Below, in pieces: positions 53,508 through 62,554 of a stretch of 64,000 nt of DNA. The position numbers were made by a program, and so were the translations under genes. The notes under the pieces are model-generated. The model was given only the letters and a program-made list of their open reading frames with translations. It ran no database searches and was not told where the DNA came from. The DNA is taken from positions 1 through 64,000 of the forward strand of contig JANRIO010000052.1 of NCBI GenBank assembly GCA_033764875.1, in the 5' to 3' direction. Each line of letters opens with the position of its first letter. The stretch's first letter is position 1. The stretch comes from AWTP1-13 sp033764875. GTDB taxonomy: Bacteria > Pseudomonadota > Alphaproteobacteria > Rhizobiales > Hyphomicrobiaceae.

Positions 53508-54302
53508 CTACCGGCGAGCCCATCGGCGTAGAACCTCCGCGGACGCATCGTCCGCGGGGAAGAAGCTCTCGACCCTCAGCTCCTGCGCCGTCACACTGGA
53601 CGGCGTACCGAGCGTCGCGATCGTGGTGAAGAGGCTGAGGACGGTCTCCCCTTTCCTGAAGTGCATCGGCAGCACGGGGGCGGAGCCGTCGAGCGCGGGG
53701 CCTTTCACCAGCTCGCGCACACCGTCGTAGGCAAGAAGCCTCTCGAGCAGGGCGCTCGTCGCGTCGCTGCCATCGCTGGAGGCGTCGAGCTCCACGCTGC
53801 GTATGAAATAGCGCGCGACCTGCGGCCAGTTCTCGAGGAACGGGCGCAACAGGTGAGGCGCGACCAGGGCATCGGCCAGGTTCACCGGCTCCCCCGCCGG
53901 CAGCGGCCCGACGAGGAACTCGACGAGGCATACGGCTGCAGGGTTGGCCTTGAGCAGGTTCCAGTGCCGGTCGACGGCGACCGCCGGAAACGGCTGCTGC
54001 TGGGCCAGCATGTAGTCGACCGCGCGCGCGACCTGGGCGAGCTCCGGGGCGGCAAGCGTGGCCTCGCGCCAGGCCGGGGCGAAGCCGGCGGCCAACAGCA
54101 AGGCATTGTGCTGGCGCAACGGCACATCGAGTGCCTCGGCCAGGCGCAGCACCATCTCGCGGCTGGGCGACGCGCGACCCAACTCGAGGAAGCTCAAGTG
54201 GCGCTGCGAAATATCGGCACGGCCGGCCAGCTCCAATTGCGAGAGCCGCCGGCGCTCGCGCCACCAGCGAAGTCTTGCGGCAAAGGTCGCGGGACGCTGC
54301 AT
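53508..54302 (-). CDS. XRE-family regulator with MmyB-like ligand-binding domain
   Basis: A 264-residue DNA-binding protein. The helix-turn-helix is at about 8-62 (LRWWRERRRLSQLELAGRADISQRHLSFLELGRASPSREMVLRLAEAL). A PAS-like MmyB domain covers about 95-260 (FPAVAVDRHWNLLKANPAA, NLADALVAPHLLRPFLENW). Such proteins often sense a small hydrophobic or fatty-acid-like ligand. It is divergent from the EamA exporter gene by about 80 bases and may regulate it. Its stop abuts the SDR gene stop, 5 bases away. Confidence 0.88.
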   Translation of the reverse strand: MQRPATFAARLRWWRERRRLSQLELAGRADISQRHLSFLELGRASPSREMVLRLAEALDVPLRQHNALLLAAGFAPAWREATLAAPELAQVARAVDYMLAQQQPFPAVAVDRHWNLLKANPAAVCLVEFLVGPLPAGEPVNLADALVAPHLLRPFLENWPQVARYFIRSVELDASSDGSDATSALLERLLAYDGVRELVKGPALDGSAPVLPMHFRKGETVLSLFTTIATLGTPSSVTAQELRVESFFPADDASAEVLRRWARR

Positions 54303-54384
54303 GAGTACCTGCGAAGTAGTTGCCGATGCGGCTATCCAAGACAACATCGCACGTCCAATCGACTGTCGGCCACTGGAGAGCGTG

Positions 54385-55254
54385 ATGGCGGAGACGACCG
54401 GCGTGATGCTCGCCATCCTTTCGAGCTGCCTTGGAGGGACGGCCGCGGCCGTCACCCGCTACCTGGTCGGTGACGCGGATCCCGTTACGCTCGCCATCCT
54501 GCGATGGGGGATCGGGTTCCTCTGCATTCTGCCGATCGCGCTGCTCCTGCGCGTGCGCTTCCCGCAACGGGCCGATTGGGCCGGGGTCGTCGGGCTGGGC
54601 GTCTGCTATTTCGGAGTCTTCTTCATCCTCTACAATATCGCGATGGGCCTCACGACGGCTGCACGCGCCAGCCTGGCCCTGTCGACGCTCCCCCTTCAGA
54701 CCATGGTGGTCGGCGCGCTGCTTGGCATCGAGCCGATGACGGCTCGCAAGACGGCCGGCGTCGCCATCGCCATGCTCGGGGTCTTCGCGGCGCTCGCGTC
54801 GGGGCTGGGTGCGGCGCCGGAGGGCGCATGGCGGGGAGAGTTGCTCATGACGGGCGCCGTGCTGTGCATGGCGTTCTACAATGTCTGGTCGCGACCCTAT
54901 GTGCTGAGGTCGAGCCCGCTCGGATACCTGACGGTGGGCATGGGTGCCGGGGCCGCGGTGCTGCTGATCCTGGGAGCCGCGAGCGGACGCATCTGGGCGC
55001 TGGCAACCTTCGGCGCCCCGCAATGGATTGCCGGGCTCTACCTCGGCATCGGCGGCGGCGCGCTCGCGTTCGTCCTGTGGGTGCTGGCGCTGCAGAGGGC
55101 CTCGCCGACGCGCGTCGCAAACACGATGACGGTCAACCCGCTCGCGGCGGGCCTGCTCGCCACGCAGCTTGTTGGCGAGGCAATCACCCCGAGCCTCGTG
55201 ATCGGCCTCGTCGCCGTGCTCGCCGGCATCTGGATTGCCACCGCGAAAGAGTGA
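54385..55254 (+). CDS. EamA-family (drug/metabolite) transporter
   Basis: Inner-membrane exporter of the DMT superfamily, 289 residues with about ten helices in two EamA halves. The first half covers about 3-135 (GVMLAILSSCLGGTAAAVTRYLV, LRWGIGFLCILPIALLL). The second covers about 150-285 (LLMTGAVLCMAFYNVWSRPYVL, LQRASPTRVANTMTVNPLAAGLL). The signature AxxRxxxG region is LAILRWGIGF. The substrate is unknown (amino acid, nucleobase or drug). Start at 54385 follows GGAGAG. Probably controlled by the divergent XRE regulator. Confidence 0.9.
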   Translation: MAETTGVMLAILSSCLGGTAAAVTRYLVGDADPVTLAILRWGIGFLCILPIALLLRVRFPQRADWAGVVGLGVCYFGVFFILYNIAMGLTTAARASLALSTLPLQTMVVGALLGIEPMTARKTAGVAIAMLGVFAALASGLGAAPEGAWRGELLMTGAVLCMAFYNVWSRPYVLRSSPLGYLTVGMGAGAAVLLILGAASGRIWALATFGAPQWIAGLYLGIGGGALAFVLWVLALQRASPTRVANTMTVNPLAAGLLATQLVGEAITPSLVIGLVAVLAGIWIATAKE

Positions 55255-55426
55255 GGCAAAGCCGCCGGCGCGCGAGGCGGCGGCAGCCCAGCATTTGCGG
55301 ACGCTCCGTCGACGCCATATTCAAATATCAAATTAATTGCGCTTTTTCGCCGATTTCATTGCGCATTCTTCGCCCAATTCCTCCCCCATAAACATCTTTT
55401 TACCATCCACCTGAAATACTCAAAAA
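55255..55426. promoter_or_regulatory. AT-rich leader of Cache chemoreceptor
   Basis: From about 55315 to 55426 the sequence is strikingly A/T-rich (ATATTCAAATATCAAATTAA) against high-GC surroundings. It precedes the second chemoreceptor and is the likely promoter. No exact boxes assigned. Confidence 0.45.
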
Positions 55427-57259
55427 ATGCAGCAACCCCCAACCTTGGCGGCTCCCATGCGCAAAATCTCGTCTCGGCTTTATCTGCTCGTCGTGCTGTT
55501 CGTGCTCGGCTGCGGCGCCCTGTCGGCGGCGCTCATCTGGCTTGCCAACGAGCGTGCGCAAGCCTCGCGCGAAAAGGCGCTTCAGCAGCTCGTCGACGTC
55601 GCCATCGCCGTGCTCGACGCGCACAAGAAGATGGTCGACGGCGGATCGATGAGCGAGGCCGAGGCGCGCCGGAAGGCATATGCCGTCATCAGCAACATGC
55701 GCTTCAACGGCAGCGACTATTTCTTCGTCAAGGACACGAAGAACATCACGCTGGTCAATCCGGGCAATCCGGCCGTCGTCGGCACCAGCCGCGTCGATGC
55801 CGTCGATTCGCGCGGCTATGCGTGGGGCAAGGTGATGGGCGGGATCGTCGAGAGCCTGGGATCGGGCTACATCAGGTACATCGTCGAGAAGCCCGGCGGC
55901 CTGGAGCTCGCCATGAAGACCTCCTACCTCAAGGGCTACATGCCGTGGCAGCTTTCCGTCGGCACCGGCGTGTACATGGACGACCTGGTGGCAGAGCGCA
56001 ACAGCGCCATGGTGCAGGCCGGGATGCTCAGCCTGCTGCTGGCCATCGTTCTGGGCGGCGTGGCGCTGGTCATCTCGCGTGGCATCGTGCGGCCCCTGCA
56101 CAGCCTCGCCGCCGCCATGGGCCGCATCACGCGCGGCGAGGAGGTCTCGGTCGCGGCGGAGGCGGCGCGCGCCGACGAGATCGGCGCCATGGCGCAATCG
56201 GTCGTGATCTTCCAGGAGGCCGGCCGGGCCAAGCAGCGGGCCGAGGCGGAGAGCGAGCAGCACCGCGCCGCAGCCGAGGCCGCGCGCGAGGCGCGCGAGG
56301 CCGAGCGGCGCGCGGAGGAGGCGCATGCCAAGGAGATGGTGTCGGCGCTCAGCATCGCCCTCGACCGCCTGTCGCGCGGCGACCTTGCGTGCGAGATCCG
56401 CGAGCCCTTCCATGCCCGTCTCGACGCGCTGCGCGGCAACTTCAATGCCGCCGTGACGCGACTGCGCGACACGATGCGGGCGGTGGCCGCCTCGTGCCGC
56501 AACATGGAGGCCGGCACGAGTGAGATCTCCGCCGCCGCAGCCGACCTGTCGCGGCGGACGGAGCAGAACGCGGCGAGCATCGAGGAGACGGCCGCCTCGC
56601 TCGGCGAGATCGTCGCCACCGTGCGGCGGACGGCGGAGAGCGCCCAGCACGCAAAGGAGGTCGTCTCGACCGCCAAGCTCAGCGCCGAGACGGCCGGGCA
56701 GATCGTCGACATGACGACGCGCTCCATGGCCGGCATCGAGAAATCGTCGCAGCAGATCACGCACATCATCAGCGTCATCGACGAGATCGCGTTCCAGACC
56801 AACCTGCTCGCGCTCAACGCCGGCGTCGAGGCGGCGCGGGCGGGCGAGGCCGGGCGCGGCTTCGCCGTCGTCGCCTCGGAGGTGCGGGCGCTGGCCCAGC
56901 GCTCGGCGGAGGCGGCCAAGGAGATCAAGGGGCTGATCGGCACCTCCACCGCGCAGGTGGCGGATGGCGTGACGTTCGTGTCCAAGACGGGGGTGGCGCT
57001 GGCCGACATCCTGGCCCAGGTCGACAGCATCAACGACATCATCGGCAAGATCGCGGCCGGCGCCAGCGAGCAGGCCAACGGCCTGGCGCAGGTCAACGCC
57101 GCCATCGGGGAGATGGACAAGGTCACGCAGCAGCACGCCGCCATGGTCGAGGAATCGACGGCGGCGAGCCGCAAGCTGTCGGAGGAGGCGTCCAGCCTGG
57201 CCGGACTAGCCGGCGGCTTCAAGCTCGAGGCCGAGGCCCGCACGCGCCGGGCGGCGTAG
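55427..57259 (+). CDS. Methyl-accepting chemotaxis protein with single Cache domain
   Basis: A 610-residue chemoreceptor. Membrane helix about 16-39. A periplasmic single Cache domain lies at about 45-190, with the markers GSDYFFVKDT, LVNPGNPAVVG and MPWQLSVGTGVYMDDL. Such domains often bind carboxylates such as acetate or pyruvate. A second helix is at about 197-217, then HAMP (RGIVRPLHSLAAAMGRITRGEE), an Arg/Glu/Ala-rich coiled coil, and the signalling tip around EIAFQTNLLALNAGVEAARAG. Its signalling half closely resembles that of the chemoreceptor at 33.7 kb. Start could be ATG 55457 (MRKISSRLY) instead. Confidence 0.93.
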   Translation: MQQPPTLAAPMRKISSRLYLLVVLFVLGCGALSAALIWLANERAQASREKALQQLVDVAIAVLDAHKKMVDGGSMSEAEARRKAYAVISNMRFNGSDYFFVKDTKNITLVNPGNPAVVGTSRVDAVDSRGYAWGKVMGGIVESLGSGYIRYIVEKPGGLELAMKTSYLKGYMPWQLSVGTGVYMDDLVAERNSAMVQAGMLSLLLAIVLGGVALVISRGIVRPLHSLAAAMGRITRGEEVSVAAEAARADEIGAMAQSVVIFQEAGRAKQRAEAESEQHRAAAEAAREAREAERRAEEAHAKEMVSALSIALDRLSRGDLACEIREPFHARLDALRGNFNAAVTRLRDTMRAVAASCRNMEAGTSEISAAAADLSRRTEQNAASIEETAASLGEIVATVRRTAESAQHAKEVVSTAKLSAETAGQIVDMTTRSMAGIEKSSQQITHIISVIDEIAFQTNLLALNAGVEAARAGEAGRGFAVVASEVRALAQRSAEAAKEIKGLIGTSTAQVADGVTFVSKTGVALADILAQVDSINDIIGKIAAGASEQANGLAQVNAAIGEMDKVTQQHAAMVEESTAASRKLSEEASSLAGLAGGFKLEAEARTRRAA

Positions 57260-57268
57260 CTCCGCGGA

Positions 57269-58357
57269 TCAGTAGCCTTCCTTCAGCAGCGGGAAGGCGC
57301 TGTCGAGCCAGGGGCGGCCCAGCGGCTCGACGGCGCGCAGATAGCTGGCATCGAGCCCGGCGAAGGACGTGACGCCCAGCATGCCGAGCGCGCGCATCGC
57401 CTCGTCCTGCAGCAGCTCGAGCATGCGCCGGACGGCCGCGGCGCCGCCCGAGGCCAGGGCCAGCGCCTGCAGCCGGCCGATGCCGACGGCGGTGGCGCCC
57501 AGCGCCATGGCCTTGACGATGTCGGTGCCGCGCAGCACGCCGCCGTCGACGTACACCTCGGCCTTGCCGCCGACGGCGGCGACGACCTCGGGCAGCACGT
57601 CGAGACTGCCGAGGCCGTGGTCGAGCTGGCGGCCGCCGTGGTTGGACACGTAGACGCCCGCAATGCCTTCCTCGACGCAGATGCGGGCGTCCTCGGCGGT
57701 GGCGATGCCCTTGATGATGAAGGGCAGCTTGTAGCGCCTCCTGAGCTTGGCGACGTCGGCCCAGGTGAACCGCGCCTGGTAGTGCTCGAGCGCGTTGTTG
57801 CGGCGCGAGGTGGTGATGTGGCGCTTGGCGAGGTCGCGCTCGCGGCGGCCGTAGTAGTCGAGATCGACGGTGAGGCACAGGGCGACGTAGCCGGCCTTGA
57901 CGGCGCGCTCGATGTGGTCGTCGACGTAGGCCTGGTCGCCGCGGATGTAGAGCTGGAAGATCTTCGGGTATCCCGGCGCGGCCTCGGCGACAGCCTCGAT
58001 GCCGGGCGCGCACACCGAGCTCAGCATGTGCATGGCGCCGAATTCGGCCGCCGCCCGCGTCGGGGCCGCGCCGCCTTCGGGCGTCATATCCTGCAGCGAG
58101 CCGACGGGGGCGAGGATCACCGGCAGCCTCACCTTGTGCCCCATGATGCGGCCGGAGGTGTCGACCGTCTCGACGTCGCGCAGCACGCGCGGGCGGAAGG
58201 CCAGCGCATCGAAGGCGCGGCGATTGCGCTCCAGCGTGGTCTCGGTCTCGGCGCCGCCGACGATGTAGTCCCAGGTGGCGGCCGACAGATTGGCCTTGGC
58301 GGGCCCGACGAACTCGTGGAGGACGGCGTATTGCTGGTCTTCGCGCATGGCATACAT
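57269..58357 (-). CDS. FMN-dependent alpha-hydroxy acid dehydrogenase
   Basis: Flavoenzyme of the lactate/glycolate/mandelate oxidase-dehydrogenase family, 362 residues. Motifs: NRRAFDALAFRPRVLRDVETVDT, PVILAPVGSLQDMTPEG (FMN), PFIIKGIAT (catalytic Lys region), VSNHGGRQLDH with the active-site His and Arg, and VYVDGGVLRGTDIVKAMALGA for the phosphate. It lacks a cytochrome domain or N-terminal signal. The hydroxy acid oxidised cannot be fixed. Start 58357 or ATG 58348. Divergent from the PEP mutase-family gene by about 117 bases. Confidence 0.92.
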   Translation of the reverse strand: MYAMREDQQYAVLHEFVGPAKANLSAATWDYIVGGAETETTLERNRRAFDALAFRPRVLRDVETVDTSGRIMGHKVRLPVILAPVGSLQDMTPEGGAAPTRAAAEFGAMHMLSSVCAPGIEAVAEAAPGYPKIFQLYIRGDQAYVDDHIERAVKAGYVALCLTVDLDYYGRRERDLAKRHITTSRRNNALEHYQARFTWADVAKLRRRYKLPFIIKGIATAEDARICVEEGIAGVYVSNHGGRQLDHGLGSLDVLPEVVAAVGGKAEVYVDGGVLRGTDIVKAMALGATAVGIGRLQALALASGGAAAVRRMLELLQDEAMRALGMLGVTSFAGLDASYLRAVEPLGRPWLDSAFPLLKEGY

Positions 58358-58474
58358 TCCCCTGTGGCGGGGAACAACATAAGCTCGTTCGCGGCGAGGT
58401 GAAGGGTCGCGGCGCGATCAGGTGCTTTGGAGGCGCCGCGCGGCCCCGCGGGAGCCGGCGGGCAGGGAGGCGGC

Positions 58475-59347
58475 ATGGCATCACGGTGGAGCGGGCGGCG
58501 GGCGCGGCTGCGCGGCATTCTCGGCGGGGGGCAATGCGTGCTCCCGGCCTCGGTGCACGACGCCATCTCGGCCAGGATCGCGGCCGACCTCGGCTTCGAG
58601 ATGGGCATGCTGGCGGGCTCGGTCGCCGCGCTCACGGTGCTCGGCGCGCCGGACATGATCCTGATCACGCTCAGCGAGCTCGCCGAGCAAGCCCACCGGG
58701 TGAGCCGCGGTGCCGACCTGCCGCTGCTGGTCGACGCCGACCACGGCTACGGCAACGCGCTCAACGTGATGCGGACCGTGGAGGAGCTGGAGGCGGCGGG
58801 CGTGGCCGGATTGTCGATCGAGGACACGGTGCTGCCGCATCCCTTCGGCAGCGGCGGCAGGCCGGCGCTGATCCCGGTCGAGGAGGGCGTCGGCAAGATC
58901 AAGGCGGCGCGGGCGGCGCGGGCGGACGCCGACCTCGTCATTGCGGGGCGGACGAGCGCGGTGGCGATCTCTGGGCTCGACGATGCCATCGCGCGGGCGA
59001 AGGCCTACGAGGCGGCCGGCGCGGATGCAATGTTCTTCGTCGGCGTGAGGACGCAGGCCGAGCTCGACGCGCTGTGCGCGGCCGTGCGCATTCCCGTCAT
59101 CCTCGGCGGCGTGCCGAAGGCGCTGCTCGACACGGCCATGCTCGCGGAACGCGGCGTGCGCGTGTGCCTCACCGGGCACCAGCCCTTCCAGGCGGCGATC
59201 GCGGCCGTGCACGCGACGCTGAAGGCGCTGCGCGCGGGCACCCCGCCCGATGCGCTCACTGGGCTCGCGACGGCCGAGCTCGCCAGCAGCGCGACGCGGG
59301 CCGACGCCTACGCGGCGGCGGTGCGGGCGTATCTGGAGCGGGGGTGA
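58475..59347 (+). CDS. Isocitrate lyase / PEP mutase-family protein (oxaloacetate decarboxylase-like)
   Basis: A 290-residue TIM-barrel enzyme of the ICL/PEPM superfamily. Markers: LPASVHDAISARIAADLGF, LVDADHGYGNALNV (metal Asp), GLSIEDTVLPHPFG, DLVIAGRTSAVAIS. The Lys-Lys-Cys-Gly-His loop of true isocitrate lyase is absent, which favours the oxaloacetate decarboxylase or carboxyphosphonate-mutase-like group (PA4872 type). The start at 58475 has CAGGGAGG upstream. Divergent from the hydroxy-acid dehydrogenase, so both may serve 2-oxo/hydroxy acid metabolism (inference). Confidence 0.88.
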   Translation: MASRWSGRRARLRGILGGGQCVLPASVHDAISARIAADLGFEMGMLAGSVAALTVLGAPDMILITLSELAEQAHRVSRGADLPLLVDADHGYGNALNVMRTVEELEAAGVAGLSIEDTVLPHPFGSGGRPALIPVEEGVGKIKAARAARADADLVIAGRTSAVAISGLDDAIARAKAYEAAGADAMFFVGVRTQAELDALCAAVRIPVILGGVPKALLDTAMLAERGVRVCLTGHQPFQAAIAAVHATLKALRAGTPPDALTGLATAELASSATRADAYAAAVRAYLERG

Positions 59348-60321
59348 GCGCGTCGCACTCCCAACGAGAGCGCCCGACAAGACACTCTCCACCTTACGTT
59401 TGCATTTGAACTTGCCCGTCGCCAGGCTCTCTCCGCGGCAAGACCCCGGACAAGCGCGCTTGCGCGCGCTTTCCGGGGACGCAGAACCAGAGGGCCGATT
59501 GGCCCCGGCACGCGCAAGCCTTTCAAGCAGTGCACGATGTGCTTTGCGGTCCCGGACGTCGCGCGCGAGCGCGACGAGCCGGGATCTTGCCCGGCCGCGG
59601 CAAGAGCTCCACGCGGCAAGACCCCGGACTGGCGCTGACGGAGTGCGATGTATGAGGCGTGCGACGCATGTCGTGTTGCCCGGCACGCGCGCGCGTCCGG
59701 GGGATGCAAGATGAGGGAGCGGGGCGCTTCGGCCAGGCTCATGTGCAAAAGAGGGCGTCCACGCCCCGCGACCTCGCGACGGCGCCCGGGCACGGGTACC
59801 AGGCGAGCCGGCTCCGGCTCACGTTCTTTCCCGGGCAGGCGGTGGGCGATCAGCCGCCACGGCGAGAAGGGCCCTCCGTCCGAGGTCCCGCCGCCCGTCC
59901 AATCGAAATGCCTCGCGAGAGCACTCCCTCGTGGGCGGCGATGGGCGCCATTGTCTCACCGTCCGCGGGAGCGGGGATAGGGAATGCGCCGCCTCTTCTC
60001 CCTCTCCCCGCTCGCGGGGAGAGGGCCGGGGTGAGGGGCAGCCGCACACACGGCGCGAGGGCGATGCCGGAAAGACATTCCGGTTTCGGAGCAAGCTCCT
60101 GCCCCTCACCCTAGACCTCTCCCCATGAAGGATGGGGAGAGGGGACCGGGCGCATGTGCCTCGGGCCATGGATCGGCCATCACCGTTGCGCGCCAGCGGA
60201 AATGCGCCGCCCTCTTCCCTCTCTCCCCGCCTGCGGGAAGAGGGGATTCGGTCGCATGGGTCTTGTGGGCGCGCCTGGCTACCGGGCGCGTGCGGCGCGC
60301 GGCGGGGCGGGGCGGGTACGA
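59348..60321. other. Gene-free interval of about 970 bases, dense in palindromes
   Basis: No credible gene. The left half has a direct repeat of GCGGCAAGACCCCGGA (about 59435 and 59613) and GC-rich inverted segments such as GCGCGCTTGCGCGCGC. The right half has three type C palindromes. Short frames here match each other rather than any protein pattern. Confidence 0.6.
59999..60246. repeat. Three type C palindromes (CTCTCCCC..GGGGAGAG)
   Basis: Copies at about 59999-60040 (CTCTCCCCGCTCGCGGGGAGAG, then GGCCGGGGTGAGGGGCA), 60101-60144 and 60217-60246. They share flanks such as GCCCCTCACCC and match the two elements at 51.0-51.1 kb. A dispersed repeat family of this genome. Confidence 0.7.
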
Positions 60322-62199
60322 TCAGCCCTTCCTCTCCGGGGCCATGACGCGCAGCGACAGCTCGCGCAGCTGCTTGGGCGTCACGTCGCTCGGCGCGCCC
60401 ATGAGCAGGTCGTTGTTCTGCTGGTTCATGGGGAAGATGTTGACCTCGCGCAGATTCTTGGTGCCGGTCAGCAGCATCACGATGCGGTCGATGCCCGCCG
60501 CCAGGCCGCCGTGCGGCGGGGCGCCGTACTGGAAGGCGCGGTAGAGGCCGCCGAAGCGATCCTCCACGTCCTGGCGCGTCAGGCCCGTCGCCTCGAAGGC
60601 CGCCACCATGGTCTCGGGGCGATGGTTGCGGATGGAGCCCGACGTGATCTCGTAGCCGTTGCAGACGATGTCGTACTGGTTGGCCTTGAGCGCCAGGCGC
60701 TCGGCATCGGTGGTGGCCGCGCGCAGCGCTGCCTCGCCGCCCTTGGGCATGGAGAACGGGTTGTGGGCGAAGTCGATCTTCTTCTCCTCCTCGTTCCACT
60801 CGTAGAAGGGGAAGTCGACGATCCAGCACAGCGCGAAGGCGCTCTCGTCGACGAGCTTGAGCTCGCGGCCGATCTCGTCGCGGGCAAGGCCGGCGAACTT
60901 GTAGAAGCGGGCGGGATCGCCCGCCGTGAAGAAGCAGGCGTCGCCCGTCTTCAGGCCCATCTGCTTCTGGATCGCCGCGGCGCGCTCGGGCCCGACGTTC
61001 TTGGCGATGGGGCCGGCGCCGGCCGCGCCTTCCTCCTCGCGCCAGAAGATGTAGCCCAGCCCCGGCTGGCCCTCGCGCTGGGCCCAGCCGTTCATGCGGT
61101 CGCAGAAGGCGCGGGAGCCGCCGCCCTTGGCGGGGATCGCCCAGACGCGGACCTTGGGGTCCTTCTCGATCATCCCGGCGAAGACCTTGAAGCCCGAGCC
61201 GCGGAAATGCTCGGTGACGTCGGCCATCTCGATGGGGTTGCGCAGGTCGGGCTTGTCGGTGCCGTACTTGGCTATGGCCTCGTCGAAGGGAATGCGCGGC
61301 CAGCCCTTGGTCACCGTCTTGCCGTTGGCGAACTCCTCGAAAATGCCGGTGAGGATCGGCTCCATGGTCTGGAACACGTCCTCCTGCTCGACGAAGCTCA
61401 TCTCGACGTCGAGCTGGTAGAACTCGGTGGTGCGGTCGGCGCGCGGGTCCTCGTCGCGGAAGCAGGGCGCGATCTGGAAATAGCGGTCGAAGCCCGAGAC
61501 CATGAGCAGCTGCTTGTACTGCTGGGGGGCCTGCGGCAGGGCGTAGAACTTGCCCGGATGGATGCGGGAGGGCACCAGGAAGTCGCGCGCGCCCTCGGGC
61601 GAGGACGCGGTCATGATGGGGGTGTCGAACTCGTTGAAGCCCGCCGCCTCCATGCGCCGGCGGATCGACCGGATGACGGCGAGCTTGGTCATGATGTTCT
61701 TGTGCAGCGTCTCGCGGCGCAGGTCGAGGAAGCGGTACTGCAGGCGCAGGTCCTCGGGGTAGTCGGGCTCGCCGAACACCGGCACGGGAAGCTCCTTGGC
61801 CTCCGACAGCACCTCGATCTCGGTGGCGTACAGCTCCACCTCGCCCGTCGGCATCTCCGGGTTGGTGGTGCCCTCGGGGCGCACGCGGACGCGGCCGTCG
61901 ACGCGGATGACCCACTCGGAGCGCACCTTCTCGGCCATCTTGAAGGCGGCCGAATCGGGATCGGCCACCACCTGGGTCAGGCCGTAGTGGTCGCGCAGGT
62001 CGATGAACAGGACGCCGCCGTGGTCGCGCACGCGATGCACCCAGCCGGACAGGCGCACGGTGCTGCCGGCGTCGGACTTGCGCAGGCCGCCGCAGGTATG
62101 GGTGCGGTAGCGGTGCATCGCGGTCGGCGCTGCCTGCGGTCCGGCGCCGGTCGCGCCGGCGGATCTGCTCGTCTCTGCCATGGTGGTGATGCTTTTCAT
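60322..62199 (-). CDS. aspS: Aspartyl-tRNA synthetase
   Basis: Class II synthetase charging tRNA-Asp and, in most alphaproteobacteria, also tRNA-Asn for later amidation. Order: OB anticodon-binding domain at about 40-130 (TVRLSGWVHRVRDHGG), motif 2 (FRDEDPRADRTTEFYQLD), the bacterial GAD insertion at about 320-460, motif 3 (GGLAAGIDRIVMLLTGTKNLR). The family usually begins at MHRYRTHTCGGLR, here at 62118; the longer ATG 62199 adds 27 unconserved residues, so the true start may be 62118. Divergent from rnd with a 355-base gap, as in many Rhizobiales. Confidence 0.95.
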   Translation of the reverse strand: MKSITTMAETSRSAGATGAGPQAAPTAMHRYRTHTCGGLRKSDAGSTVRLSGWVHRVRDHGGVLFIDLRDHYGLTQVVADPDSAAFKMAEKVRSEWVIRVDGRVRVRPEGTTNPEMPTGEVELYATEIEVLSEAKELPVPVFGEPDYPEDLRLQYRFLDLRRETLHKNIMTKLAVIRSIRRRMEAAGFNEFDTPIMTASSPEGARDFLVPSRIHPGKFYALPQAPQQYKQLLMVSGFDRYFQIAPCFRDEDPRADRTTEFYQLDVEMSFVEQEDVFQTMEPILTGIFEEFANGKTVTKGWPRIPFDEAIAKYGTDKPDLRNPIEMADVTEHFRGSGFKVFAGMIEKDPKVRVWAIPAKGGGSRAFCDRMNGWAQREGQPGLGYIFWREEEGAAGAGPIAKNVGPERAAAIQKQMGLKTGDACFFTAGDPARFYKFAGLARDEIGRELKLVDESAFALCWIVDFPFYEWNEEEKKIDFAHNPFSMPKGGEAALRAATTDAERLALKANQYDIVCNGYEITSGSIRNHRPETMVAAFEATGLTRQDVEDRFGGLYRAFQYGAPPHGGLAAGIDRIVMLLTGTKNLREVNIFPMNQQNNDLLMGAPSDVTPKQLRELSLRVMAPERKG

Positions 62200-62554
62200 C
62201 CTGCCGGGAATTGCGGGCCGTAGAGCACACGGTGGGCCCCCGTTGTCAAGGATCGCCGGCCGGGGCGCGGGCAGGCCCGGCGGCCGCTTCCGCCCCGGCG
62301 CGGAGGCCGGGCGGACCCGGCCGAGCGTTTTGACATCAAAGCCTTATGGAGGCGGCCGGCGACGCGCTGATGCGGCGGCAGCGGCAACGCGAGCCGGCGC
62401 GGTCCAACGCCGAAGCTGCACAAGGGGCAGGCAGCGACCACCGGGCCCGGCCGGGCGCCCGGATTGCCCGATGCAAGCGTGCGACACTTGTGACGTCCGG
62501 GCAACGCCGTGAGGGGCGACAACGGACGGGAAATCAGGCTATAACGCGGCGCGC
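62200..62554. other. Divergent gap between aspS and rnd
   Basis: 355 bases, GC-rich, with short inverted repeats such as GCCGGCCGGGGCGCGGGC but no gene, tRNA or clear box. It must carry both promoters. Only a weak TATAA-like string just before rnd (62540-62545) stands out. Confidence 0.45.

Noticed and set aside
59348..60321. Short genes in the 970-base gap before aspS
   Set aside because: All frames are Arg/Pro/Gly-rich, cross palindromes, and lack start signals.
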